A DNA stretch of 45,300 nucleotides from JBOHUC01 sp050733935 (GTDB lineage: Bacteria > Eisenbacteria > RBG-16-71-46 > DASYSL01): positions 1-45,300 of the forward strand of contig JBOHUC010000013.1 in assembly GCA_050733935.1 (NCBI GenBank), written 5' to 3'. The position numbers and the translations under genes are program-made. The notes below the pieces were generated by a model, which was not told the origin of the DNA, did no database searches, and saw only the letters and a list, made by a program, of their open reading frames with translations. Positions 36,450 to 44,424 of the stretch are shown here, piece by piece. Each line of letters starts with the position of its first letter. The first letter of the stretch is position 1.

Positions 36450-37459
36450 CGTGAACTCCCCTCGTGGGTCGCGGCCCCGCGCCCCGCGGCTTCGGGCCAG
36501 GCTTCACCGTGCAGGATGCGGGCGCCCTCTGCCGGTGTGATTTCCCGGTGTTCCACGCGCGTCAGGATCTCTTCCCGGCGGGCGTCCGCGACGCGCGAGC
36601 GGTAGTGCGCGTTCGATCGCGCCTGCACCAGAGCGTCGATTCGCTCCTCGAGCCGTCGGCGGCGACGGCGCTCGAGGAGTCCGCGCGAGGACAGAAACTC
36701 GAGATGCTTCCCGATCGTGGCCACGAGCTCCGCCACGCCCTGTCCCGTCTGCGCGATGGTCAGCACGACGGGAGGCTCCCACCCCTCGCGGTGGGCTCCC
36801 AGGTGAATCATCGACCGCACCGCGTGGGCGGCGCGATCGGCGCCCTCGCGGTCGGACTTGTTGATCGCGAACACGTCGCCGATCTCCATGAGCCCGGCCT
36901 TGAGCGCCTGCACCGAGTCGCCGGATTCGGGGACGAGGACGACCAGCGTCGTGTCCGCGGTCTCGGCCACCTCGAGCTCGCTTTGTCCGACGCCCACGGT
37001 CTCGATGAGAATGCGCGCGAAACCCGAGGCTTCGAGCACGTCGCACACGTCCGTCGTCGTGCCGGAGAGTCCTCCGAGCGAGCCGCGCGATGCCATGGAG
37101 CGGATGAACACGCCGGGATCGCCGGACAGCTCGAACATCCGCACGCGATCGCCGAGCAGCGCCCCGCCCGAGAACGGACTCGTGGGATCCACGGCCACCA
37201 CGGCGACGGAATGCCCCTGCTCCCGATAGGCTCGCGCAAGGCGTGCCGTGAGAGTCGACTTTCCGGCTCCCGGGGGACCGGTCACGCCGATCCGCACGCC
37301 AACCCCGGTCTTCGGAAACGCGGCCGCGAGGATTCCCTCTGCTCCCGGCGCTTCATTCTCCACGAGGGAGATCGTCCGCGCCAGCGCGACCCGGTCCCCC
37401 GCGAGCGCGCGTCGGACGAGATCGGAGACGGCGGGCGCAACGGAGGGGGAAGCGTTCAC
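36446..37459 (-). CDS. meaB: MeaB/ArgK-type G-protein chaperone of the B12 mutase
   Basis: The product has 337 residues from GTG 37459. GAGGAGG sits 5 bases upstream, which is why I prefer it to the in-frame start 21 codons earlier at 37522. The Walker A loop is GPPGAGKS (61-68), followed by VAVVAVDPTSPFSGGALLGD, METVGVGQSE-type text (IETVGVGQSELEVA) and the guanine motif NKSDREGAD. MeaB loads and protects adenosylcobalamin mutases, using GTP. The gene directly precedes its client. The C-terminal extension with RRRRRRLEERIDAL is the usual dimerisation helix. Confidence 0.93.
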
Positions 37460-37526
37460 GCGTGCCTCCTCGAGGCCGCCCCAGGGGGATCCCGGCGGGC
37501 GCAATGACGGTGTAAGTTGCAATGTG

Positions 37527-37556
37527 ACATTACGGTAGAGGAATCGGTCCCGTCAA
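37527..37556 (-). promoter_or_regulatory. Possible promoter of the MeaB/mutase operon
   Basis: On the minus strand TTGACG (37556-37551) and TAATGT (37532-37527) are 18 bases apart. The -35 box overlaps the stop codon of the glycosyltransferase gene. The -10 box lies in a small inverted repeat AATGT-C-ACATT. Confidence 0.45.
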
Positions 37557-38554
37557 CCCGGTGGCGGGAGCGGCGGAAGGGCCGGAAGCGGTTGCACCCG
37601 AACGGGGACCGGGCTGCTCGCAGGACCCCCGCGCGCGAGGATCGCGCGCCGTCGCACGCTGTCGGCGAGCGCCGCCAGGGCGCCGACCCAGCCGGGGCTC
37701 CGCCTCCTGAACTCCGCCCGGAACGCCCCGGCGAAGCCGGATCTTCCCGCGAGCCCGTGTTTGATCGAGCTTCCGATCAGGTAACCAGCGACGTGCTCTC
37801 GAATTCCGGCCGCGAGTCCGCGACGTTCGAGCAGGCTTTCGTACGGATCAAAGAGGTGCGTGAACTCGGTCACCCGCGCGGGATCCGAGCGGGCGTTGTG
37901 CTGCTCCGCTCCCAGATGGACGAGAACCTCGCACCCGCGCCGATCCACGATCGCAAGTCGTGCCTCCTCGATCATGGCCAGGTACAGCTTGACGTCCGAG
38001 GCGTAGGAGAGCCGCTCGTCCATCCCACCGCACTCTCGCGCGCGAGCGGCGCGCACCAGAATCCCCGAAGGGTAGTTGAACGGGTTCTGGTAGTAGACGG
38101 AGAGCGCCCACAGAGCGGCAACGACACCGTCTTCGCGCTCGTAGACGCCGGCGGGAAGGCTGCTGCCGAGAGGAAACGAGCGCTTGAGCACGGCATCCGT
38201 CGCGCGTCCGCGCGAGCTCACGATCGCGAGCGAGGGATCCGCATCGAGCAGCGCACGCGCGGGCCCGAGGAATCCGTCCACCAGCTCGTCGTCGGAGCAA
38301 AGCGTGAGGACGTAGCGGCCGCGCGCAAGAAAGATACAGCGGTTGAAATTGCCGAAGAGGCCGAGGTTTCGGTCGTTTCGGACGAGCCGGAGACGCGGAT
38401 CGCGATAGCCGTTCAGCACGGCCCACGTCCCGTCCGTGGAGGCATTGTCGACGACCAGAATTTCGAGATCTTGCTCCGGTTGACGGAGGGCGGATTCGAG
38501 TGCGTGGCGGACGAGCGTCTCGCGGTTGAAGACCGGGATGCCGATCGTGATCAC
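37553..38554 (-). CDS. Family 2 glycosyltransferase
   Basis: The product has 333 residues from GTG 38554. The GT-A fold opens with ITIGIPVFNRETLVRHALES, then ILVVDNASTDGT (Asp36) and the metal motif SDDE (87-90) in YVLTLCSDDELVDG. It has no membrane segment; the last 20 residues are Pro-rich. The enzyme transfers a sugar from a nucleotide donor to a glycan or lipid. The start is uncertain: GGGAGGG at 38571-38577 is too far (16 bases) from GTG 38554 but 7 bases from an ATC codon that would give the usual N-terminal extension. It follows nucleotide-sugar genes on the same strand. Confidence 0.87.
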   Translation of the reverse strand: MITIGIPVFNRETLVRHALESALRQPEQDLEILVVDNASTDGTWAVLNGYRDPRLRLVRNDRNLGLFGNFNRCIFLARGRYVLTLCSDDELVDGFLGPARALLDADPSLAIVSSRGRATDAVLKRSFPLGSSLPAGVYEREDGVVAALWALSVYYQNPFNYPSGILVRAARARECGGMDERLSYASDVKLYLAMIEEARLAIVDRRGCEVLVHLGAEQHNARSDPARVTEFTHLFDPYESLLERRGLAAGIREHVAGYLIGSSIKHGLAGRSGFAGAFRAEFRRRSPGWVGALAALADSVRRRAILARGGPASSPVPVRVQPLPALPPLPPPG

Positions 38555-38592
38555 AGGCTCGATGGCCAGACCCTCCCGGCGAAGTCGCAGGT

Positions 38593-38633
38593 CATGTCCC
38601 CGGGCGTTATGTTCACGGGCATCATGTCCCCGA
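38593..38633. repeat. Direct repeat CATGTCCCCG in an intergenic gap
   Basis: CATGTCCCCG occurs at 38593-38602 and 38624-38633, 31 bases apart, between the sugar dehydratase and glycosyltransferase genes. The second copy overlaps the stop of the dehydratase gene. No function is evident. Confidence 0.6.
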
Positions 38634-39539
38634 ACGGACGCGCCACCAGGCGATCGTGTCCTCGAGACCGGACCGAAGATCGTACGCGGGACTCCAGCCC
38701 GTCTCCGCGATCAGCCGACGGTTGTCGGCACAGATGAACGGCGGATCCGTCGGATTGTCCGGCCGCGCGCCGTAGCGGACGAGATCCTCGCGCCCCAGGC
38801 TCGAAGCGATCGTCGAAACGATGTCCCGGACGGTGACCGGCCGGCCCGAGCCGATGTTCACGATCCCGGTGGCGTTGCTCGTCGCCACGGCGGCGATCGC
38901 GCTCCCGACGTCGGCCACGTGGAGGAAGTCGCGCACCTGCGTTCCGCGCGTGACCTCCGCAGGATCGCCGCGCAGAAGCGTTCCGATGACATGAGGCACG
39001 AGCCGCCTGGGATCCTCGAACGGTCCGTACTGGTAGAACGGCCGCACCCATGTGAATGCCATGCCCGCCGCCCGGGCGAGCGGCTCCGCCAGGAGTCGGG
39101 TCGACGCCTTGGCCGCAGCGTAGAGGCTCGCCGGCTTGACCGGTGCGGTCTCGTGGAGCCACCCGCTCTCGAAGTCGTACTCGAAGCAGGTTCCGACGAA
39201 GGCTGCGCGCTTCACGCCCGCGTCCGTTAGGCCGCGCAGCAAGGCCAGGCTGCCCGACACGCAGGTCAGATTCTCGATCGCTTCCAAATACTTTCCGGGA
39301 ACGGCGTACCACGCGGCGTGAATACACAGGTCGATCCCCGAACCGAGCGCGCGCCAATCGGGCGGAGGATTGCCGAAGACGTCGGCCTCCCGCCAGTCGA
39401 TCCGGCGCTCGACGTCGGACAACCGGTCGCGCGCCGAGCCCGAGCGCGCGACCGCGCGCACCTCGTGGCCGGCCGCGAGCAGCGCGCGGACGATCTGCGA
39501 ACCAATGAAGCCCGTGCCGCCGGTGACCAGGACTCTCAC
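38622..39539 (-). CDS. NAD-dependent sugar epimerase/dehydratase (extended SDR), RfbJ-like
   Basis: The product has 305 residues from GTG 39539, overlapping the RfbC-like stop (GTGA). The Rossmann loop is GGTGFIG (7-13). The active site has the extended-SDR YxxxK as Tyr140-x3-Lys144, preceded by FVGTCFEYDF, a wording also seen in CDP-abequose synthase-type reductases. VRPFYQYGP and the C-terminal NIGSGRPVTVRDI fit sugar nucleotide enzymes. A 4-keto sugar reductase or epimerase acting on a CDP- or dTDP-sugar is likely. It is encoded in one operon with a cytidylyltransferase, a second SDR and a 3,5-epimerase homologue. Confidence 0.85.
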   Translation of the reverse strand: MRVLVTGGTGFIGSQIVRALLAAGHEVRAVARSGSARDRLSDVERRIDWREADVFGNPPPDWRALGSGIDLCIHAAWYAVPGKYLEAIENLTCVSGSLALLRGLTDAGVKRAAFVGTCFEYDFESGWLHETAPVKPASLYAAAKASTRLLAEPLARAAGMAFTWVRPFYQYGPFEDPRRLVPHVIGTLLRGDPAEVTRGTQVRDFLHVADVGSAIAAVATSNATGIVNIGSGRPVTVRDIVSTIASSLGREDLVRYGARPDNPTDPPFICADNRRLIAETGWSPAYDLRSGLEDTIAWWRVRSGT

Positions 39540-40066
39540 GAACGGTAGTCCGGGTGGGCGGCGTCCTTGGGCGAGAGGATGGGGTTCGGGATCGGCCAGC
39601 GAATCCCGATCGCCGGATCGTCCCAGCGCATGCCGCGCTCGGCCCCTGGAGTGTAGAACTCGGTCACCATATAGAGGACTTCGGTGTGATCCGTGAGCGC
39701 CTGGTAGCCGTGGCCGAAGCCCTTCGGAACGTAGAGCATCATGCGATTCTCGGCCGAAAGCTCGACGCCGTGCCACTCGAGATGCGTTGGCGATTCGGGC
39801 CTGAGATCCACGATCACGTCGTAGATCGCGCCCGCGATGCAACGGACCATCTTCACTTCCGCGTGCGGCGGCATCTGGTAGTGCATTCCACGCAGGGTTC
39901 CGCGCTTGAAGTTGTAGGACATGTTCGCCTGCACGATCGTCGTCTCGAGTCCCTGGGCCGCAAGCTCATTCTGGCAGAACGCGCGCGCGAAGAAGCCCCG
40001 CTCGTCCTCGCGCGGCTCGAGCGCGATGGTGTACGCGCCGGCGAGCGGCGTTTCGGTGAAGATCAT
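39536..40066 (-). CDS. rfbC: dTDP-4-dehydrorhamnose 3,5-epimerase family protein
   Basis: The product has 176 residues from ATG 40066, overlapping the upstream SDR stop (ATGA). The cupin core shows RGFFARAFC, QANMSYNFKRGTLRGMHYQ with catalytic His62, IYDVIVDLR, YVPKGFGHGYQAL and EVLYMVTEFYTP (Tyr132/Tyr138), then MRWDDPAIGIRWP. These are the active-site features of the RmlC family. Next to a CTP-dependent cytidylyltransferase it may act on a CDP-4-keto sugar rather than dTDP-4-keto-rhamnose; the rest of the rhamnose pathway (RmlA, B, D) is absent. Confidence 0.87.
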   Translation of the reverse strand: MIFTETPLAGAYTIALEPREDERGFFARAFCQNELAAQGLETTIVQANMSYNFKRGTLRGMHYQMPPHAEVKMVRCIAGAIYDVIVDLRPESPTHLEWHGVELSAENRMMLYVPKGFGHGYQALTDHTEVLYMVTEFYTPGAERGMRWDDPAIGIRWPIPNPILSPKDAAHPDYRS

Positions 40067-41115
40067 CCGGAAACCTCTTCTCGGGTCGGAATCCACAGGA
40101 GGTCGGCATCGAGCCGCCCCGCGCGCATGAGATGAAGGAGCTGCTTGAGCCGCGTGAACTCGCGACCCTCGAAGCGCTCGAAGTCGAGTGCGAATCCGCG
40201 GAACGCCTCGTACAGCTCGCGAATCCCCGCCTCGACCGACCAGCGGGGAACGAACTCGGGCAGCACGCGCCGCACCTTCGCGAAGCTCACGTTGTAGTTC
40301 CGGCTGTCCGCCGACGCGCCCTCGGCGAACGTTACGGCACTTCCCGGAACGACGCGCGCGACTGCCTCCGCGATCGCGCGGATCTGCCAGTTGTCCTCTT
40401 CCCGACCGATGTTGAGCGCCTGCCGGTGAACGCGTTCGACGGGCACGGAGAGTGCGGCCAGGATGGCACGGCCCATGTCCTCGACGTGGACGAGCGGCCG
40501 CCACGCGCGACCGTCGCTCTGCAGCGTCACCTTCCCGGTCGTCACCGCCCACGCCACCAGGTTGTTGACCACGATGTCCACGCGCAGCCGCGGCGAAAAC
40601 CCGTAGGCCGTGCCATTGCGCAGGAACGTTGGCGCGAAACGCTCGTCCGCGAGGGCGAGAAGTGCGGCCTCGGTGTCCACCTTCGAGCGCGCGTAGGCGG
40701 TGAGCGGATTCATGGCCGAGTCTTCGTCGAGCTGCCCGCCCGCGCTCGCTCCGTAGATGCTGCACGAGGACGCGAACACGAACCGGCGGACACCGCTTCC
40801 CTTTGCGAGCTCGGCCAGGCGAACCGAGGCGCGAGTGTTGATGTCGTGCGTGAGACCCGGGTTGAGCTCACCTGTCGGATCGTTCGAGAGCGCGCCCAGG
40901 TGGACGATCGCCTCGGCGTCGTCGAGCTCGGCGGCCGTCACGGCACGGAGGTCCGTCCGATGCTGGCGCGCGACGCCGGACGGTCCTGAGGGACCGAGCA
41001 GGCAGTCTTCGTAGAACCCGCTGTCCAGGCCCCAGACCTCGTGGCCCGCTGCGGCGAGAAGCGGGGTGAGCACCGTGCCGACGTAGCCCAGATTGCCGGT
41101 GACAACGACCCGCAT
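40063..41115 (-). CDS. NAD-dependent epimerase/dehydratase (extended SDR)
   Basis: The product has 350 residues from ATG 41115, overlapping the cytidylyltransferase stop (TGATG). NAD site GNLGYVG (7-13), then FASSCSIYG and Tyr141-x3-Lys145 in AYARSKVDTEA. The following LRNGTAYGFSPRLRVD and WRPLVHVEDMG are usual in sugar nucleotide SDRs that lie next to RfbF-type cytidylyltransferases. The expected partner, a CDP-glucose 4,6-dehydratase of the RfbG type, is not seen, so this enzyme may fill that place or act after it. About 50 C-terminal residues (FEGREFTRLKQLLHLMRAGR) extend beyond the core. Confidence 0.85.
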   Translation of the reverse strand: MRVVVTGNLGYVGTVLTPLLAAAGHEVWGLDSGFYEDCLLGPSGPSGVARQHRTDLRAVTAAELDDAEAIVHLGALSNDPTGELNPGLTHDINTRASVRLAELAKGSGVRRFVFASSCSIYGASAGGQLDEDSAMNPLTAYARSKVDTEAALLALADERFAPTFLRNGTAYGFSPRLRVDIVVNNLVAWAVTTGKVTLQSDGRAWRPLVHVEDMGRAILAALSVPVERVHRQALNIGREEDNWQIRAIAEAVARVVPGSAVTFAEGASADSRNYNVSFAKVRRVLPEFVPRWSVEAGIRELYEAFRGFALDFERFEGREFTRLKQLLHLMRAGRLDADLLWIPTREEVSG

Positions 41116-41897
41116 CAGTCCCAGACCTTCCACGGGGCGCGTCCGCTCGCCCACAGCGCTTCGAGCTCCTGCTTGTCCCGCAGCGTGTCCATCGGCTGCC
41201 AGAACCCGCGATGCGTGTAGGCCATGAGCTCGCCGTCCCTGCTCAAGCGCTCGAGCGGGGCGCGCTCGAGAGCCTCGCCATCACCCTCGATGTAGTCGAA
41301 CACCTTCGACTCGAACACGAAAAAGCCTCCGTTCACCCAGCCCTCGGCGCCGGCCGGCTTCTCCTCGAAGTGCGTCACCTGCTGGCCGGTGAGGCCCAGG
41401 AGTCCGAAGCGCGTCGGCGGATGGACGCCGGTGACGGTCGCGGCCTTCCCGTGCGACTTGTGGAACGCGAGGAGATCGCGGATCGGAACGTCCCCGAGGC
41501 CGTCGCCGTAGGTCGCCATGAACGTCTCTTTGCCGATCCACGAGGAGAGGCGCTTGATGCGCCCGCCGGTCATCGTGTCCGCGCCGGTGTCGACCAGGTG
41601 AACGCGCCAGGAAGGTCCGCGCCCGGAATGGACCTTCGTGTCGCCGCGCCCGAGATCCACGGTGAGGTCGTTCGTCCGTTCGTAGAAGTGGAGGAAGTAC
41701 TGCTTGATGATGTCGCCCCGGTAACCGAGCGCGACCAGGAACTCGTCGAACCCGTGGTGGGCGTAGATTTTCATGATGTGCCAGAGGATCGGCATCCCGC
41801 CGATCTCGACCATGGGCTTCGGGCGCAGGGAGGTTTCTTCCGCCAGGCGCGTGCCGAGCCCGCCGGCCAGGATCACGGTTTTCACGGGGCGCATCAT
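41115..41897 (-). CDS. rfbF: Glucose-1-phosphate cytidylyltransferase
   Basis: The product has 260 residues. Two adjacent ATG codons (41897 and 41894) could start it. The nucleotidyltransferase signature is LAGGLGTRLAEETSLRPKPM with VEIGGMPILWHIMKIYAHHG, very close to RfbF enzymes. MATYGDGLGDV holds the metal Asp residues and EKPAGAEGWVNGGFF the sugar site. The reaction is CTP + glucose 1-phosphate to CDP-glucose + PPi, the entry to CDP-dideoxyhexoses. It leads the nucleotide-sugar operon, 35 bases after the stop of the secreted TIM-barrel gene, a gap holding the inverted repeat GATCCC-G-GGGATC (41911-41923). Confidence 0.93.
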   Translation of the reverse strand: MMRPVKTVILAGGLGTRLAEETSLRPKPMVEIGGMPILWHIMKIYAHHGFDEFLVALGYRGDIIKQYFLHFYERTNDLTVDLGRGDTKVHSGRGPSWRVHLVDTGADTMTGGRIKRLSSWIGKETFMATYGDGLGDVPIRDLLAFHKSHGKAATVTGVHPPTRFGLLGLTGQQVTHFEEKPAGAEGWVNGGFFVFESKVFDYIEGDGEALERAPLERLSRDGELMAYTHRGFWQPMDTLRDKQELEALWASGRAPWKVWD

Positions 41898-41932
41898 AAC
41901 CGCTTCGCCCGATCCCGGGGATCAGGAAAGTT

Positions 41933-43594
41933 CTATCGCGCCTTCGCGATTCCAAGCGGCGTCGCGCGGAATCGCGGCGCCGCGGCGCGATCGGCCGGGG
42001 TGGCCCCTGCGCGCGCGCCCGGGCCCTCGCCCCCGGTTCCGAACTCGACCGTTCTTCGACCCGTCCGGTAATCCACCTGAATGCGCGCGTCGTTTCGCGA
42101 GAACGTGACGAGCGTTCCCGTGTCGTCGATCGCGACGACGCCCGGGATGTACTCCTCGATCCCGTCCTGCACGCGGAAGAGCGCGCCTGCTCCAGGCGTC
42201 AGCGCCGGAACCGTGAAGGATCGCCCGTCGAGCGAGATGCGCTCGGGGGCACCGCTGGATGGACTGATGCGCTCGACCGCGGTCGCGGGACTCGTGAGCG
42301 TGACCCGGAACGACCGGTCCTTCTCCGTGCTTCGGTTCACGATCACCAGATAGTCGTCCCCGGTCCGCGCGTGCTTGAGGTAGCCGATCAGGCAGTCGTC
42401 CCGTCCGCTCGACGCTTCGACGCCGGCAACGATGTTGTAGATCGAGCGCGGGCTCCCCAGCACCGCGTCGTCGAGGCCAACTTGGTTGCCGGGCTTCACG
42501 TGGAGTGCAGTGACGGCGTCGAGCTCGAGGAGCGTCGGACCGAGCGCATGGAGCTCGCGGTTCAAGGAGCGGATCGCATCGTACTTGGCACTCGGCCGGC
42601 CTTCGGCGTCGAGCAGCCCGTCGCCCCACCCCTCGCGGGTCGCCTCGTTCCAGTTCGGGACCGCCGTCCAGTACGCGATCCCCTTGGCACCGTAGGCGAG
42701 CGCAGACCAGACCTGCCAGCGAATCTGCGGAATCGTGGGCGTTCGGTGCTCGTGCCGGCTCGCATTGACGTACGAGGAGGACTGCACGATGACCCAGAGC
42801 GGAATTCTCGCGCCCGGACGGCTGTACTCGGCCGCCTTGTCCCGCACGATCGAAAGGCATTCGAAGTACGCGCGCCCTTCACGGCTTTCGTTCTGGAAGG
42901 GATACATGTCCATGCTGAGGATGGGCGCCGGCACGTCGAGACTGTCGAACTGGCTCAGGTAAGCATCGACGTACGCGCGATAGCGACTCACGCGATCGGA
43001 ACCGTAGGCATCGAGACAGTTCGAGGCATCCGGCTCCTGGAGCGGCAGCAGGTTCATGAACACGAGTTGGTCGCGCGATCGAGGATCGGTGGCGAGCGTA
43101 CGGCTCAACCGGCCGTACCGATCGATCTGCGCGCGGTCGCACGGCTCGTCCCACACGAACCAGCCGAGCACGCCCGGGCCGTTGATGCCCCGAGAGGGAT
43201 CGAGCTCGCGCCGCCGAATCACGGCATCGGGACCGGCCATCATGGGGTCGCTGATCTTTGCCGGGTCGCTGCTCAGCATGCGCGAGTGGAGGAGCGCCTG
43301 AAGCCGGAATCCGGGACGCGCGACCTGGAGCGACTCGACCTGCGCGACCATGAGGCGCGTCCCGCCGGGGCCCCAAAGGTCCCAGTTCTGCACGTAGTCG
43401 ATGCCCGCGTCGTTGAGCCGCACGAGGCGCGCTGGATCGCCGACCTTGCCGATTCCCCAGGCGCCGATCAGGAAGCGATCCGGCCGCCCCGCGGCCCCCG
43501 CAGGAGGGAGATGTGTCCCCGCGGCCATGACACAGGCGAGCAGACAGGTGACTCCGATGCTGGTCGATCCGCCGGGAGTGCGCCCACGAGCCAT
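41933..43594 (-). CDS. Secreted TIM-barrel glycoside hydrolase-like protein
   Basis: The product has 553 residues. ATG 43594 was chosen because a signal peptide (about 11-36, ending AGAA) follows it. The N-terminal two thirds look like a (beta/alpha)8 barrel: FLIGAWGIGKVGDPARLVRL, GPGVLGWFVWDEPCDRAQ (Glu150 as candidate acid/base), LSMDMYPFQNESREG, ALAYGAKGIAYWTAVPNWNE. The C-terminal third is beta-rich (DYLVIVNRSTEKDRSFRV, then FTVPALTPGAGALFRV), as in glycosidases with a trailing sandwich domain. I cannot name a GH family. Next to polysaccharide-precursor genes it may trim or cleave a surface glycan; that is inference. Confidence 0.65.
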   Translation of the reverse strand: MARGRTPGGSTSIGVTCLLACVMAAGTHLPPAGAAGRPDRFLIGAWGIGKVGDPARLVRLNDAGIDYVQNWDLWGPGGTRLMVAQVESLQVARPGFRLQALLHSRMLSSDPAKISDPMMAGPDAVIRRRELDPSRGINGPGVLGWFVWDEPCDRAQIDRYGRLSRTLATDPRSRDQLVFMNLLPLQEPDASNCLDAYGSDRVSRYRAYVDAYLSQFDSLDVPAPILSMDMYPFQNESREGRAYFECLSIVRDKAAEYSRPGARIPLWVIVQSSSYVNASRHEHRTPTIPQIRWQVWSALAYGAKGIAYWTAVPNWNEATREGWGDGLLDAEGRPSAKYDAIRSLNRELHALGPTLLELDAVTALHVKPGNQVGLDDAVLGSPRSIYNIVAGVEASSGRDDCLIGYLKHARTGDDYLVIVNRSTEKDRSFRVTLTSPATAVERISPSSGAPERISLDGRSFTVPALTPGAGALFRVQDGIEEYIPGVVAIDDTGTLVTFSRNDARIQVDYRTGRRTVEFGTGGEGPGARAGATPADRAAAPRFRATPLGIAKAR

Positions 43595-43601
43595 GTCACG
43601 A

Positions 43602-43607
43602 AAGCTA
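43602..43607 (-). promoter_or_regulatory. Possible -10 box of a leaderless transcript
   Basis: TAGCTT (43607-43602, minus strand) ends 7 bases before ATG 43594, and no Shine-Dalgarno sequence is present. No good -35 box is seen. Confidence 0.35.
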
Positions 43608-43723
43608 CCATGGTCGGAGCCAACAGACGAAGGGCGGCGCCCGAGAGCGCCGCCCCGTGATGCCAAACCGACGTCGCGGAGCGCGATCGCGCGATCACGC
43701 CCCGGGCCCTTGCGGGCACGAAC

Positions 43724-44239
43724 CTAGCGCAGGAATCCCGGCGCCGGGTTGACCTTGAACTGCGTGAGCTCCGGCGGATACAACCCCGTGCCACGGAACT
43801 TCGCGATCACGCGGCGGTTCGCGCCATCGACCGTCCCGACGCCGTTGATGTTCGCCGAGATGAGATTCGCGCCGTCGATGCCCGCGATGATGTTCTCGCG
43901 CGTCCCTCCGACGACGACGAAGTCCTGCTTGAAGCCTGCCCAGGACGAATTGAAGGTGGCGTGAGCGATCACCTTCGCCCCGTCTCCGCGATCGCCCTTG
44001 TACTGGACGTCGTACGTCCCGTCCGCGTTCTGAACGACCGTGAGCGTCCCCGTGTAGAGATCGGGGCCGAGCGACGGCAGGTCTCCGGGAAGCGAACCCG
44101 GCGGCAACGCCGCCGGCACGATCCCGACCAGCACGTCCGTGTAGACGCCGGGTGTGTTGTTGTACGTCTGGGCCGAGGCGACGCCCGACAGCCCCGCCAC
44201 CAGGAGAACGGCAAAAGTGAGGAACCGCACTGCGCGCAT
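43724..44239 (-). CDS. Small secreted protein, function unknown
   Basis: The product has 171 residues from ATG 44239, with a strong GGAGGTG 5 bases upstream. Residues 1-23 form a signal peptide with cleavage after ASA. The mature part is predicted to be mostly beta strands rich in Gly, Asn and Val (LYTGTLTVVQNADGTYDVQY, IIAGIDGANLISANINGVGT), with no cysteine. I do not recognise a family. It follows a TonB-dependent receptor on the same strand after 185 bases, so it may be transcribed on its own. Confidence 0.75.
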   Translation of the reverse strand: MRAVRFLTFAVLLVAGLSGVASAQTYNNTPGVYTDVLVGIVPAALPPGSLPGDLPSLGPDLYTGTLTVVQNADGTYDVQYKGDRGDGAKVIAHATFNSSWAGFKQDFVVVGGTRENIIAGIDGANLISANINGVGTVDGANRRVIAKFRGTGLYPPELTQFKVNPAPGFLR

Positions 44240-44325
44240 GGTGCACCTCCTGCGGGTGGATGCATGGACCCGACGTCGCGATCGTCGAATCCGGGAACAA
44301 ACCTGCGACTCGAAAAGCCTCCCCA

Positions 44326-44346
44326 CCCCGCCTGAGTCCGGCGGGG
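44326..44346 (-). terminator. Hairpin after the TonB-dependent receptor gene
   Basis: CCCCGCC-TGAGTCC-GGCGGGG forms a 7-bp GC stem with a 7-base loop, 79 bases past the receptor stop. A short TTTT run follows on the minus strand after about 11 bases, so it is a weak intrinsic terminator at best. Confidence 0.35.
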
Positions 44347-44424
44347 AGCTTGCTGCGACGGCGGCGGCTCGACAGGCCCGACGGCGTCGAAAGACGAACG
44401 CGACCAAACTCTCTGAAACGTCTC

